In this document: positions 36,391 through 47,470 of the stretch, one piece after another | Numbering within the stretch: position 1 is the stretch's first letter | Layout: each line of letters opens with the position of its first letter | NCBI GenBank assembly: GCA_001414485.1 | Contig: LLEY01000162.1 | Coordinates: 62,001-126,000, forward strand | From: Calycina herbarum | Taxonomy: Eukaryota; Ascomycota; Leotiomycetes; Helotiales; Pezizellaceae | Direction: 5' to 3' | Length of the DNA stretch: 64,000 nucleotides | Position numbers and translations under genes: made by a program | Notes under the pieces: model-generated | Database searches by the model: none | What the model was told of the DNA's origin: nothing | What the model saw: the letters and a program-made list of their open reading frames with translations, nothing else

Positions 36391-37635
36391 TTGTGTAGTT
36401 TTGAAAGGGTTGAGATGTGGTATTTTGGTTGACAAAAGAGCAGATTTTCAGATTCAAAGAGCGATGGTTTTTTGAAAGTCTACACGAGAGCAATCTAATG
36501 AGGGGAAAGCAAGCAAATAGAACTCGAAACTCGAAGCCTGGAAAAAGCAAACAAAAAAGGAGATAAGGGGACTAGGTAGCTTTTACCCAGCAGCCTGGAA
36601 TAGTCGAATTTACCCCGCAGTCGCTGGATTCCAGGGCATTTCAGCGATGCTAACCTTCCCTTCGTTTGTAACACTGGAACTCTTGTGATAGCACAATTCG
36701 TTACTGTATCTCTTCTTTTTTCTTTGATGGAATTCTGTCACAATTCATTCAGTCTTCAGCGGTAGCAAGCAAACCGGGTTACTTCAACTACCTTGTTGTT
36801 GCTGTTGGCCAATGGCTATGCATCTCTGCTGTTCAAATGAGGGGCATCTCCCAACCACCCAAATTTCATTTCAGGGGGTGGATTGAAACGCCATCGCAAG
36901 TTGGGATGACCGTTGATAGATCATTCTAATGATCTCGTAATTTCTGCCTTATTGTTTGCCACGGAGTGAACTGCTTGACATTTGCAACACTGAAATTCTT
37001 GTGAGATATCACAATTCTTCTTAACAATCTAGTATCTTGAATCATTCAACCCCCAATGTGAGCAAACAAATCGGGCTACGTCAAGTCCCATGTTGTTATT
37101 GCTGGCCATGCATCTCAGGTGGGGGGTATCTCCCAACCACCCGCTTTCCATGATTGGGGTGATATTGAAACCTTGTTCCTTGGTGAGCCAATTCTTTCAC
37201 TCACATGTAAACTTCTACGAGGTACAGAACTGGCAGCTATGTCTTCTCTTGCGAATTTTCGAAACTTGCCTTTTTACCAAAGCCCGCGTTCCCAGAAGCG
37301 CTTTTATATCCCACGTTCTGTAAACAGTAACCCCCACAATGCCCCACTGTCAGCTCGCTCAAGAGGAAGTCCAATCGATTTTATTTCCATCGAATTTCAA
37401 ACTGCTGGAAAAGAACTTTCTTCTGGATACACTTCTGGAAATTTCAAAATTCATTCCGAGAGTTTTCCTACTTTTACATTATCTCATACAGCGTGATGAC
37501 AACTATGTTGTTATCTTGTGAAGCTTCCCTTCACAAAGTGAAGAGCGTATTTTATAGCTGTACTACTTTTCTTGACCTTTAACAACTACATTTTTACTTT
37601 ACAACTTTTTCATTTCCTACATTCTTTCCCCCAAT
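36391..37635. repeat. Intergenic with a diverged tandem duplication of about 300 bp
   Basis: 36665-36900 and 36975-37175 share a run of landmarks in the same order: ACACTG-A-TTCTTGTGA, ATCACAATTC, AGCAA-CAAA-CGGG-TAC, TGTTGTT-TTGCTG, and CATCTCCCAACCACCC. Spacing is about 300 bp. No coding frame is shared, so it is an old noncoding duplication. The rest of the stretch shows nothing recognisable. Confidence 0.5.
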
Positions 37636-38005
37636 ATGAGAACATCAGCAAAGCAATTTCCAGTTCAGCTCCACTTTCCAGTGAACCACTTCGTATCACA
37701 TCAACTCTTCAATCACCCTCCAACCCGCTTTCCCTTCATTCCCAGTACGTATGCCCTGCCCCGATTACTTCCTGCAATACTAACATCATCCCAGAAACAC
37801 AACACAAAGGAGGATGTTACCCAAACAAATCTTCCGGATCCTCATAGAGCGGCGTCTCCTCCACTCAGCAACAAAATCCTCCATGAGAACATACGGCCTG
37901 ACCAACGGCAGGATTTTCGGTATGCGTGTGGCTGTTGGTGCGCTTTTGAGAGATAACGTACTAGAATGGCGAGATGAACAGGGGAGTTGGATTCCCAAGG
38001 GATGA
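37636..38005 (+). CDS. Weak candidate small gene
   Basis: Two overlapping plus-strand frames begin with ATG. One is at 37636 (MRTSAKQFPVQLHFPVNHF). The other is at 37814 and ends at 38005 (SMRTYGLTNGRIFGMRVAVG, then EWRDEQGSWIPKG); the second looks more protein-like. A possible 53-nt intron (GTACGT...CCCAG, 37745-37797) exists upstream. No family recognised; it may be a remnant. Confidence 0.25.
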
Positions 38006-38841
38006 GGTGAGGAAGTGAGGTCGGGGATTTAGAGGATGTTGGGTTTGGGAACTAGAGGAGGGCGAGGGGAGTTGAGAGAGGATTTTAGGGGCTGTAGGTG
38101 ATGTGACTTGTTTGGGATTCTTGGGATGGGGGTTTTGAGCTTGGGGAGGGAAAACGAGGGTGATTGGCTGGCATTTCGTTTCCTGAATTCTTTATCATTT
38201 CTTGAGAATGCTTCGACGGATGTTTCCTATCGGTATTGAGGGAGGAGAGAAAAGAGAAATGGGAAGTATGTAATTAGCAGAAAAAAGGGAGTCAAGTTCT
38301 GAATTGGACGCTAATGTTGTTTCTTGGACGTATTAAACACATCAAGTATCCTTAATATTCCCTTTCAAGCACTGAATTCTACTTTCGAACCTACTTTCAT
38401 TCACGATAGCGAGATAAGGTTTAAACTATCTGCAATAACCACTGAAACAGTGAAAAGTAAGACTAACTGGATTTTGAGGCTTTATAAAAATCACTTTTAT
38501 GTTCTAGAATTGAGGCATCGCGATGAGAGCAATAGTATACACAAAATGACTCATCGCAGAAATCCTTCCACAACATAGTGAATTGCACATTGCGCACTTG
38601 TTCTACGGGGGCCAGCTTTCTTCATAAATAATCCTCGGCTTCTACTCATTTTCCTTCACACATACATCTTCCTTCTAACCAGAAGCAACATTAGCAACGC
38701 AAAATTTCTACCCACCTTCCAGTCACGGAGTATCCCATCCCAACTCTAATTCACATCCAACCTTCAGTTGCATCCCTGGTAAGGTCTCCAATCTCCCCTA
38801 CATACATTAAACCTCAAGTCAACTAACGCCACCCCAGAACC
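38006..38841. other. Intergenic, nothing recognised
   Basis: Partly G-rich on the plus strand (38010-38170). No convincing coding sequence. TCACGGAGTAT near 38724 recurs near 39831. Confidence 0.6.
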
Positions 38842-39159
38842 ATGCCTCGCTTACCTCCCCTTCGTCCACTTATCTACCCCTTGCGCAGACAATACACTCC
38901 CACTCATTTTCAACAACCCCTCCATCGATATTTTCACATCACGAGCACACGACAAAGTCGAAATCGTTCCGGCTGGGGTACACTATTCCCCTTCACTACT
39001 GGCCTTTGTATCGGCATATGGGCTGCGGGTGGGGGACTAACATTCGCGATCCCATTCCTTTCTCTGGAAGTGAAACCGGCCAACACTTCCAATGCCGCGC
39101 GCCACCGGAACCATGAGAGAGATGCTCATTCCCAGCACCCGGAACCCCATAAAAGATGA
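38842..39159 (+). CDS. Small putative mitochondrial membrane protein
   Basis: ATG 38842 opens a 105-residue frame, without need for introns. The N-terminus is rich in Arg, Pro and His and lacks acidic residues (MPRLPPLRPLIYPLRRQYTP), as in mitochondrial presequences. One hydrophobic segment (about residues 48-75, FTTGLCIGIWAAGGGLTFAI) could span a membrane; the tail is hydrophilic. No family recognised. It lies upstream of the decayed membrane-protein tandem but does not resemble it. Confidence 0.5.
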   Translation: MPRLPPLRPLIYPLRRQYTPTHFQQPLHRYFHITSTRQSRNRSGWGTLFPFTTGLCIGIWAAGGGLTFAIPFLSLEVKPANTSNAARHRNHERDAHSQHPEPHKR

Positions 39160-39880
39160 ATAAATATTTCGAGAATTTCTCTGGTATCAACCACCGAGAT
39201 CTCGGGCCGAGCTGGGACCAAAAGCTACGTCGTTGGTGTGGAATGGAGGCGAAAGGGGATTACATTCAGGGGCTTATTGGTCTTGAATTTGGAGAGAAAA
39301 TTCGTGGGGGATGGATTGGTATTTGAGAAGGAAGGCATCTGGAGATTTGATAACTTGTGGGAAAACGAGTCTGGCCAAGTGTTGTCTTGGATGACAATAC
39401 CATTTCTTGATCGTAGGAGATAAGAAAAGATATACTTTAAAGCCTTTGACCTATATTGATGATTTGCCATTTTCTACGTTTAATTTACAATCGTTACCAG
39501 CGGGTGTAGGTACAGGTGGGCGGTTCATGCTTTTTAGGAGAATGACAAAGTCTAAATATCGTATTTCCAGACTGACACGTATAATATAATATGTTTAGCA
39601 GATTATCTTAGAGGGAATAGCCACAAACACTTGTGAGAGAAGTCTGGAAGCACTGAGTTGTGGCGGTTATTGACTCGTATCTTGACTCATCTTGGAAACC
39701 TCCTCCACCCACTAGCTTGGTGAATATCACATTGCTTAGGTGCTCTAATAAGGCAGTTCTCCTCGGCTTCTCCCTACTTTACGACCTTCAAGCATAGTTA
39801 TCTTCCAAACAGAAAATCAGCAATACTCGGTCACGGAGTATCACATCCCCTCGCGAATCCTCGCCCATTTTTCATTATAG
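39160..39880. other. Intergenic, nothing recognised
   Basis: A 57-codon frame begins at 39156, overlapping the stop of the previous gene, but has no supporting features. AATACTCGGTCACGGAGTAT near 39821 is a near-palindrome, partly repeated near 40730. Confidence 0.5.
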
Positions 39881-39929
39881 TGGCGTAAGTACGTAAGTCT
39901 TCTCTATAAATCGCCTTCAACTATTGACT

Positions 39930-40425
39930 TTTTTCACAAGTAGTGTATCCCGCTATTACTGTTTATCTGATATCTGATTTCTTTATAGCTGACCCCCTCC
40001 TCTCCGTTATACATACCGAATCGCTCAACAAACCTTTTGCAATACACGCTTTGGTTTCCGGCTTCTACTTCCTCAAGTTCAAGTTTTTAGCTGATAATCA
40101 CGCTCTCTGGGTCAACATCATCTTCCAGACCGGGTGTACTCTCGCACTTTTAATTACACACATCTACCTCATGGACCCGTTCTTTCCGATGTTTTCCCGT
40201 CAATCAGTCCCTCAGTCGCCCACCAGCGCCTTTTCCGTCTGGATAATTTTGGCAATTGCTGTAGGAACACTGGCAGTAGTTAATAATCGCAAATGCAGTT
40301 GGACGGATAGAGCTATCTTGTAGAACATGGTTTTCTACTTTGAGATTCTCAGTCTTTTCATTAGTAAAGAATCGAAAGGAATAGAATTGAAAGAGAGCGA
40401 ATTATTGTCCGCGAACTCATAAAGA
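39930..40425 (+). pseudogene. Membrane-protein family copy 1 (premature stop)
   Basis: An open stretch after a probable acceptor (CACAAGTAG, ending 39943) encodes several hydrophobic segments. It aligns with the intact gene at 56546-57333: FQTGCTLALLITHIYLMDPF here against FHIGCVLTLLMAHLYLLDS there, both followed by FSRQ. A TAG at 40321-40323 stands where the intact gene has a Cys codon (WTDRAIL-stop-NMVFYFEILSLF against WVDSAVLCFMASYFLILG). Reading continues beyond the stop for about 30 codons. No ATG-containing first exon was found. One base change would explain the stop. Confidence 0.65.
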
Positions 40426-40724
40426 TGTCCCACTTCCCCTCCTGCTTCGTAATCTACGGCCGAGCTGGATTTGGGAAAGAAAACAGCGGCATAGCTTACG
40501 AAGAAAAATTCAGAAGATCCACTTGTGAAGGAATAGGTGTGGCGGAGCATAATGGTGGCTAAGAATAATAGAGCTCGTTACAGCGTTGTGTCATATTGAC
40601 ATGTATTCACTGGTCAAGAATGCATATGTGGCAGGTCATAGCGGGAGAAACACATCATCTTAGTTCAGAACTTCTTACAATTCAAATAATTTTGACTTCT
40701 TGATTCTTTTTATATTTTAACTAC

Positions 40725-41108
40725 CAGTGGCAATACTCGGTACCCGACTTCAGCCCTAAAGGCGTCATATTCGACATATATTGCATTGTCACATTTTGGC
40801 ATAACCACATAGTATTGAACCAAAACTGCAAGGATCCATCCACCCGTCGATTATTGCATCATTCGCCTGCTAGCTTCCAATTTGGCTTGATAATGTTCCT
40901 TTTCAATGGAATCGTGGCATTATTGAATATCTACAATTCGTCTTGGGGCAACGCGGCTATCACGGGGAGCATGTCGATTTGGTTTTTGGACCTTGCTTTT
41001 CCTCGGAAAGAAGACATCTACGACACCGCCCAAAACATTTCCCTTCCGATTTCAAAACGCACAGCCGAGTCAGGTCCAGAAACGAAAATGGAGGAAGGAG
41101 GTGAATAG
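40725..41108 (+). pseudogene. Membrane-protein family copy 2 (5' end missing)
   Basis: The frame opens after an AG acceptor near 40728. It aligns first with copy 3 and the intact gene (GVIFDIYCIVTFWHNHIVL against AIFHIGCVLTLLMAHLYLL), then with copy 3 at its end. Shared end segments are SPASFQFGLIMFLFNGIVAL against SPASWYCGMVLFALNEFLGI, GSMSIW against GSMSLY, and ETKMEEG in both. No start codon exon lies upstream. It is about 0.8 kb downstream of copy 1 in the same direction. Confidence 0.6.
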
Positions 41109-41379
41109 GGGTTGGAAAAATTGGTTTCGGATGGGTAGGAGGACAGCATGGGCAGCAGAAAAACGCAACATTCACTTGAGAGTATTCTGGTAGTGGACAG
41201 AATAATTGCATTGCATCAAGAATCACGTAATTCCATGTTCACCCACAAAGAGCTGTAACCAGGGAATACGTGCTTCTCGCCTAAAATTGTCTATAAATAT
41301 TTCGGCATGATCAAATTTAGAGGCTTCACGTCTAAACACATCCTTTTCAGATCTTGTTCCTACAGAAACCATCAGAATC

Positions 41380-42202
41380 ATGCAATCGGTCAATCACAAC
41401 GTTTTCTGCGGGGTGCAGGGGATGCTGTTTCTCTGTCTCCTGGCTTTTGGTCAGTCACCCTAATATATTCATTTAAGCAAAAGGACAAACCAATAACATA
41501 ACTAGGGGGTGTCCAAATCACGGTAACAGCGATTTTGGCAGGTAAGTGTCTCCGCTACCCGTCGTGCATACAATATCATTTTCATCTCAGTCGCGGTATT
41601 GACCTGCTACCTCGCATGTATCTTACACGCCGCACCTATCGAGTTCAGATTGCCCCTCGATATCCAGAGAACTATATCCGAAATATACCTCATCAAAGGA
41701 CTAAGTCCCTATGACCTCCCTTAGTACCGTGCTATCATCTTCCATCTAATATGTGCTGTCGCATTCGTCACCGCTCACCACATACTCCTTCTCAACTCGC
41801 CTATCCGCCAATCAATGTATGCTTCGCCTGCCAGCTGGTATTGTGGCATGGTGCTCTTCGCGTTAAATGAATTCTTAGGAATTTTTAGTGGTGACAAATC
41901 ACACTGGGACGATGCCGTTATCGCGGGGAGCATGTCTCTTTACTCTTATGATCCTTACTTTCCCTGAACCTGCTCCTGATCAGAGTTCAGAAACAAAAAT
42001 GGAGGAGGGAGTGTTGTATCATTCACCAATGAAGGATGAGGAGTTAGTTTTAGAAAATAAAGCAGTGGAGGAAGCCCCACCAATGTTGGATCGTTCGGTT
42101 GCAGCAGAGCAAAATGGTGACACTGGAAAATACGGTCTGGGTTTATTCATGTGTAGGGGGACAACAATTGTGGCAGCGAAAATGATAAAGGGACTCTTAT
42201 AG
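41380..42202 (+). pseudogene. Membrane-protein family copy 3 (stop and frameshift)
   Basis: A first exon with ATG 41380 (MQSVNHNVFCGVQGMLFLCL) may join an exon that begins after TCTCAG near 41591 (VAVLTCYLACILHAAPIEFR). The exon has an in-frame TAG near 41723, then continues IIFHLICAVAFVTAHHILLL, the conserved third hydrophobic segment. Near 41930 the frame shifts by one, to a frame ending at 42202 (SSETKMEEGVLYH, then an acidic tail). These two lesions make it a pseudogene unless the sequence has errors. Confidence 0.6.
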
Positions 42203-43049
42203 TATGGAATAATAGTGAAGTATTCACCTGTCAAGAACGCGTTAGTGGAAGGTTAAGACGGAAGGTTAATATTACATAGGGAAAAACCAATACTTTTCCA
42301 CCTCTTTCTTAAATGTGCAGCTCTCGAAATTTGACTTTGAAACATACGAGAGGCTACTAGAGTATTCAGGTAGCAAGATTATAAATAAAACATTCTACCG
42401 TCTCATTAATTCCACCAGAGAGGGTGGTAACTGACCAAGAGAAGAACACCAACTCTAACATTTCAACCAAGACTTGGTCCTTGTATAATAAGGTCTGTGT
42501 TACCTTCCAAAGAGTATCCATGTCATTGTAGAAAGTCAAGTAAGAGACCGCTTTCCTAATTTCTATAAATCTTGATAGTCGACAGACATATTTAACTAAT
42601 TCAATCTTACATCACACTTCGATAACAAGCAGCCTCAACTCGTTGCGAAAGAATTATTAAAGACCTCTTTCGAAAGTTTTCATCCATGCTTTCATTATAA
42701 AATGAATTTGAGAAACGTTTACATTATGAACATTGAGATCCCAGTGGGAAAGAGATATCTTTTAAGTACGCCCTACAGACTGCAGGAGTAAAATTGGGAA
42801 AAACTTGTTTCTAAATTTTGAAAGCACCAGCTATACACACCTCGGTAATCTCCATCCCGCCCAAAATGGTAACAATCTTCCTCTAATAATACACCAAGAA
42901 ACCTCATTTCAAGAAGCGAATCAAACAAAAACCCGAAAACGCCCGACAAACCTCCTCCAAAATAATAAAAAATCTACCCCCATCCCACATTCCCCACATC
43001 TCCTCATACCAGTTCTACAATTCAAACAACAGGTAACTCAAATATCTCA
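42203..43049. other. Intergenic, nothing recognised
   Basis: It lies between the decayed membrane-protein tandem and the 3' end of the LysM gene. No coding or repeat signal seen. Confidence 0.6.
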
Positions 43050-44762
43050 TTAGATAGCAGACATCGGCGCATCAGGACTATCCCCCGGCAAATTCAAAAC
43101 CTGCCCCGGCATCAACATATCAGCATCAACCCCCACATTAGCTTCCTCCAAAGCCGCTAAAGGGATATTCAACTTTGCAGCCACGTTAGCAAGAGTGTCT
43201 TTTGGTTTAACGGTATATGTTTCAGCAGCTCCGGCAGGTACAGTGGTAGGCGCTGGAGCCGTTGAGGTCCTGACAATTGTTTTGAGGGTTGTTGGTACGA
43301 CTGGGATCTTGGGCACTCGGGTGGTCGCAGGAACACCTGGTGCGGGAGTGGAAGTTGGAATTAATGTGTCGCCTCCTGTTGATGATGGGCTTGTGGTGAC
43401 TTCTGGGCCTTGAGGAATCTCTGGTTCTTCAGTTGGTTCTTCAGTGTTGGTCTGGATGGGAAACTCGGGTTGAGTCTTTGAGCTGGTATCTGGATCTGAG
43501 GGGTCTGGACTTGGTGTCTGAGATGGCTGGTCAGGTGTAGCGGGAATAGTAGAGGGAATCGCAATTGATTCAGTAGCCGAAGGGACGAGAGTATCGATAC
43601 TTGGAAGTCCGGGAACGGGGTTTACAATGACAGGGACAGGGTTGATGGTAATGGGAACAACCGGGTTGACTTCAGGTAGCCCAGGAATGGCGGGTATAAC
43701 ATTCGGACTGCCTGGTTGTTGAGGAACTGTTGTTGGTTTTCCCCCCTTTCCTGTTTTCGTTGCCGTAGATGCGGCATCAGGAGACTTGGATTTTGCACTG
43801 GAAGATATGGATGCTGAACTGGGAGATATTGATGTTGAACCGGGCGATTTGGAAGTTCCACTCTCGACTTTGGAACTCGCAGCGGTATTCTGTGCCACTG
43901 AACTGGGAGATATGGATGTTGAACCGGGAGACTTGGATGTTCCACTCTCGACTTTGGAACTCGCAGCGGTATTCTGTGCCACTGAACTGGGAGATATTGA
44001 TGTTGAACCGGGAGACTTGGATGTTGCACTCTCGACTTTGGAACTCGCAGCGGTATTCTGTGCCACTGAACTGGGAGATATGGATGTTGAACCGGGCGAT
44101 TTGGATGTTGCACTCTCGACTTTGGAACTCGCAGCGGTATTCTGTGCAACTGAACTGGGAGATATTGATGTTGAACCGGGCGATTTGGATGTTGCACTCT
44201 CGACTTTGGAACTCGCACCGGAACTCGCACCGTTACTCTTTGCCGTTGAACTTGCCACGGTGGTTTGCACCACCGAACTGACTGCCGAAGATTCCTTTAC
44301 CACACTGGACGAGGCCTTCGTTGGGATCGCTGAACTTGCTACCGAAGAGCCCTGTTCCGAAGAGGGCTTCGGTGGAGGCGCTGAACTTGCAATTGATGAA
44401 GGCTTCGGTGGAGGTGCTGTGCTTTTGGGTGCAGGTGGATCTGAACTGGCCTTCACTGGCGGTGCTGTACTTTTGGGAGGAGCAGGTGGATTGGTCGGCT
44501 TGGGGTCAGGCTTGGGGTCAGGCTTGGGGTCGTTCTTGGGGTCAGGCTTTGGGTTGTTCTTGGGGTCAGGCTTTGGGTCGTTCTTGGGGTCAGGCTTAGG
44601 GCCGTTGTTGGGTTTGGCTCTAGCCCATAAGTTTGAGAGAACTCCCATAGGTCCCCCAGCGTTATGAGCTGCAACATCCCGCTCTTGATTTTCGAGTCCC
44701 TCACATGCCGCAAGAGCACTCAGACTGAGGACAAGAACTGGAGTGATTTTTGTGAGACGCAT
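43050..44762 (-). CDS. Secreted LysM protein with Ser/Thr/Pro-rich repeat stalk
   Basis: This is a single exon of 570 residues. The ATG at 44762 is chosen over the longer open frame because it starts a signal peptide (MRLTKITPVLVLSLSALAAC). After a short region comes a charged Pro/Asp/Lys repeat (PDPKN-type units, about residues 55-95). A long Ser/Thr/Pro stalk follows, with five copies of a 28-residue unit (SPGSTSISPSSVAQNTAASS core), then a Pro/Val-rich segment. Near the C-terminus (about 516-559) is one LysM domain: YTVKPKDTLANVAAKLNIPL, later MLMPGQVLNLP. LysM modules bind chitin or peptidoglycan GlcNAc polymers. The stalk is probably heavily O-glycosylated, so the protein may be cell-wall-bound or secreted. 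No GPI signal seen. Confidence 0.88.
   Translation of the reverse strand: MRLTKITPVLVLSLSALAACEGLENQERDVAAHNAGGPMGVLSNLWARAKPNNGPKPDPKNDPKPDPKNNPKPDPKNDPKPDPKPDPKPTNPPAPPKSTAPPVKASSDPPAPKSTAPPPKPSSIASSAPPPKPSSEQGSSVASSAIPTKASSSVVKESSAVSSVVQTTVASSTAKSNGASSGASSKVESATSKSPGSTSISPSSVAQNTAASSKVESATSKSPGSTSISPSSVAQNTAASSKVESATSKSPGSTSISPSSVAQNTAASSKVESGTSKSPGSTSISPSSVAQNTAASSKVESGTSKSPGSTSISPSSASISSSAKSKSPDAASTATKTGKGGKPTTVPQQPGSPNVIPAIPGLPEVNPVVPITINPVPVIVNPVPGLPSIDTLVPSATESIAIPSTIPATPDQPSQTPSPDPSDPDTSSKTQPEFPIQTNTEEPTEEPEIPQGPEVTTSPSSTGGDTLIPTSTPAPGVPATTRVPKIPVVPTTLKTIVRTSTAPAPTTVPAGAAETYTVKPKDTLANVAAKLNIPLAALEEANVGVDADMLMPGQVLNLPGDSPDAPMSAI
43800..44220 (-). repeat. 84-bp tandem repeat inside the LysM gene, five copies
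   Basis: The landmark CTGAACTGGGAGATAT begins at 43814, 43898, 43982, 44066 and 44150, an exact 84-base period. Units differ at only a few bases, so the array is young or homogenised. The period is a multiple of three and adds 28 residues per unit without breaking the frame. Copy number is likely to vary between strains. Confidence 0.95.
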
Positions 44763-46319
44763 GGTGATGTTGTCGTGGTGTTTGGATGTTGATATAAATT
44801 TGGATGGAGGGCAACCAATGGTGGAGGAAAGACAGCACGGCTGTAAAATCAGGCTCAAAAGAGTGTAATTGCAAATCGTATGAAGCAGAAATGTAAAAGA
44901 ATGTATTTGCTGATTGCAAGAGAATGAGACTGAAGAGACTGTGGTTGTGGATGACTTCTGGAGTTATGAACGACGAGAATTGCCTTGACTTATATCCCAC
45001 TTGAGCTATCACTGAAACCCAACACCAACATGAACAATCTCTTTTCATAACCTGCTCACTTGAGGGATTCGAGTTTTCGATCCTATCCATCCTTTCAATT
45101 GATGGTTTGTATCAAAAGCTTCTGGACTTAAAATGTTGTGAACCGCTTGGCTTAAGGTGATATGGCACGTGCAGCGAAGTTTATGCAGTTGGAAATAAGC
45201 AGAAGAGACCAAGAATAGAAAACGTAGTTCAAGATCTCGAGAACACGATGGGTAAATACATGAATCAATCCTTCTGCCAACAAAAAGAGCACTCGCCCCT
45301 TCCTTCTCTTGTTATGGGATTCGTAGCAAACAAACATTGTAAAATTGCCATACTAAATTTGTAGAAAGATGTCCCAGTTACACGGCTGATGGTAGAGGCT
45401 GTGCTGTTTGGTCGCCAGCTGGAAGCGAGAACTATCGCTGATTGGCCGAGCTATGTTGGTTTTACGCAAAATGACGACGGAAAAACCAACATTTGTGGCG
45501 AACAGTAATTTCTCGGTCGATTCCTACTGTTGGTTGTAGTTCTGGAATTGGTTGATCTTCAGGGGAAATATATAGGAGGTCGGGGAGAAGTCGCAGAAAC
45601 GGGTAACGTGACAAGGCCGAAGAGGATGGCGATGAGGCTCATTATGACACAGTACCAACCGACACAATTCCAAAATTAGAGGTCTATAAGCTGGTTTTAG
45701 AAATCGCAATTTGGTTGGAAAGTGCGAAAAAGACACACCTCGATCGGCATCTTCATATTTTCCCTTCAAGTGGGAAGATTAAGGCCGGGTTTCTGCATGT
45801 TGTCCAACCTTTGGTCTCACCCAATTTCTGCTGTCATTCATCCATTATTTGTTGCCTAATTGTGCCAGATAGCTGGATCTTCGCATTTGGGGCAAAATCG
45901 AAATCGAAAATCGAGGTTTTCAATGTTGAATTGATCAAATGTGCCGTGAACAGGGGAAGAAGGAATCCACAAATGACGAATAATAATAGTATGTGCACTC
46001 CTTCTCCTTGGTTGTTTAACAAGACTCCAGACAATAAATCAACTAAACCCAAAGGCTTGAGTAATTGGAAATGTATTGCCCTTGCTACCTAGAAATGTCC
46101 TCAACACTAAAGTCATGAATTCCTGTAACCACTAGTGCACGTTAGCTCTGAAGACATCGATGGAGATGACTTACCATCCATACTACTGGAGGAGATGAAG
46201 AAAGAGAAGTATTCATTCTACTCATGCTTGAATTGCCTGAATTGACTTACTAGTACAACTTCTTCACAGAAAGCAAGAAGCTCGACGACGAATTTCCATT
46301 CATCATCCAATCATATTCT
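44763..46319. other. Intergenic, no convincing gene
   Basis: It contains the LysM gene promoter and the 3' flank of the next gene. Short frames (for example near 45715-46092) have no recognisable protein character. Confidence 0.55.
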
Positions 46320-47470
46320 CTACAACTTTGGAGCAGGCTCATCAAGAAGATTCAAGAAAGCAACATGAACTTCCTCCGTCAAATCGCTCGCCTGCAAACT
46401 CCTTCCCTTTTTCGCAAAAGCAAGTCTCGAGCACTCCTACACCAAGTCAGTACAAACCCCTCAAAACACAAGCAATCAACTCACCCTCGTAATAGAACTC
46501 CCCCCAAAAGCGGCCAAAGCCAAGGTCTCATCAGCATCCAAATCCCCTTCAGTCTCCCACAACCCCTCCAAATAAGCCTTCCTCCACCCCAAAAAAGTAG
46601 CCAACGACCCCGTCAAAGTATCGCCCTGCCCCCCACTCCTCTTCAACCCGCCCTCAATATCACTAACATAAAGGCTCTCCCCATTAGAAATATAATCCTC
46701 CCTTCCCTTCTGTACAATCGTCACACCCCCAAACGCAACCGCCAATTTCTTCGCGGCCTCCCCATTTTCAAATTTCGAAGGATCAATCCCCTTACTTCTG
46801 CACAACCGCCCGAATTCCACGACGTTGGGGGTGAGTATACATTCCTTGTAGCCTTGAACTAGTTGTGGGCGCGTTTGTGCGAGGTTCAAACCATCGGCGT
46901 CTAGGACGAAGGGCATGTTCTTTTTCCGCGCTGCTTCGATGACTAGGGCGCAGGTGTCTTGCATCATTTGGTCTCTGCCCAATCCTGGGCCTATAACGAG
47001 GACGTGTAGGCGGGGAAGCATATCGATGATTGACTTCGCGGCATTCTCATGGTCGTGTGTGCTGGTTGCGTGGGTGGATTGGCGCATTAAGGGATGGACC
47101 ATGAGGTTGGGGGAGTAGGTTTTGATTACTTGTGCTGCTTGGGGTTCGCAGATGACATGGCTCTAAGTGAGGGCTTAGCTAAGGGTTGGTGGAGTGAAGG
47201 AGAGGGGAGAGGGGAGAGACCATGTCTGCGCCTAGCTTTGCGGATGCGATTGCGGAGAAGTAGGGGGCGCCTGTGTAATCTTCGCTGCCTCCTATTACTG
47301 CTACACGTCCCATCTGGCCTTGGGGAGCCATCAGTGGTGTTTTATTATCTGGAATTGAAGGAGGGGGCGGTACCTTTGTGGAACTTCTCTAGCATTGGAG
47401 GCACCAGTTTCCGGACCTTGAGAAGGATCTCTCGGGTGGCTTTGGACATCTTGACGTCTTCTTGTGACAT
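46320..47470 (-). CDS. NNR2: ATP-dependent (S)-NAD(P)HX dehydratase
   Basis: Minus-strand exons are 47470-47374, 47318-47221, 47162-46485 and 46436-46320, giving 329 residues in frame. The enzyme uses ATP to repair NADHX/NADPHX, damaged hydrated forms of the cofactors, in the cytosol or mitochondria. It belongs to the ribokinase-like YjeF C-terminal/CARKD family. Visible motifs are [20 protein letters not shown] (about 35-55), VIGPGLGRD (122-129), [10 protein letters not shown] (150-159), [12 protein letters not shown] (174-185) and the catalytic loop [11 protein letters not shown] with Asp246. Length is normal for fungal orthologs (about 330). The third intron starts GTCTCT, a weak donor, but removing it restores KLGADM-SHVIC, which matches the family. 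The last exon is small and easily missed. Confidence 0.93.

Noticed and set aside
43786..44667. 293-codon plus-strand frame over the LysM gene
   Set aside because: It mirrors the Ser/Thr/Pro codons of the real minus-strand gene, which has a signal peptide and a LysM domain.
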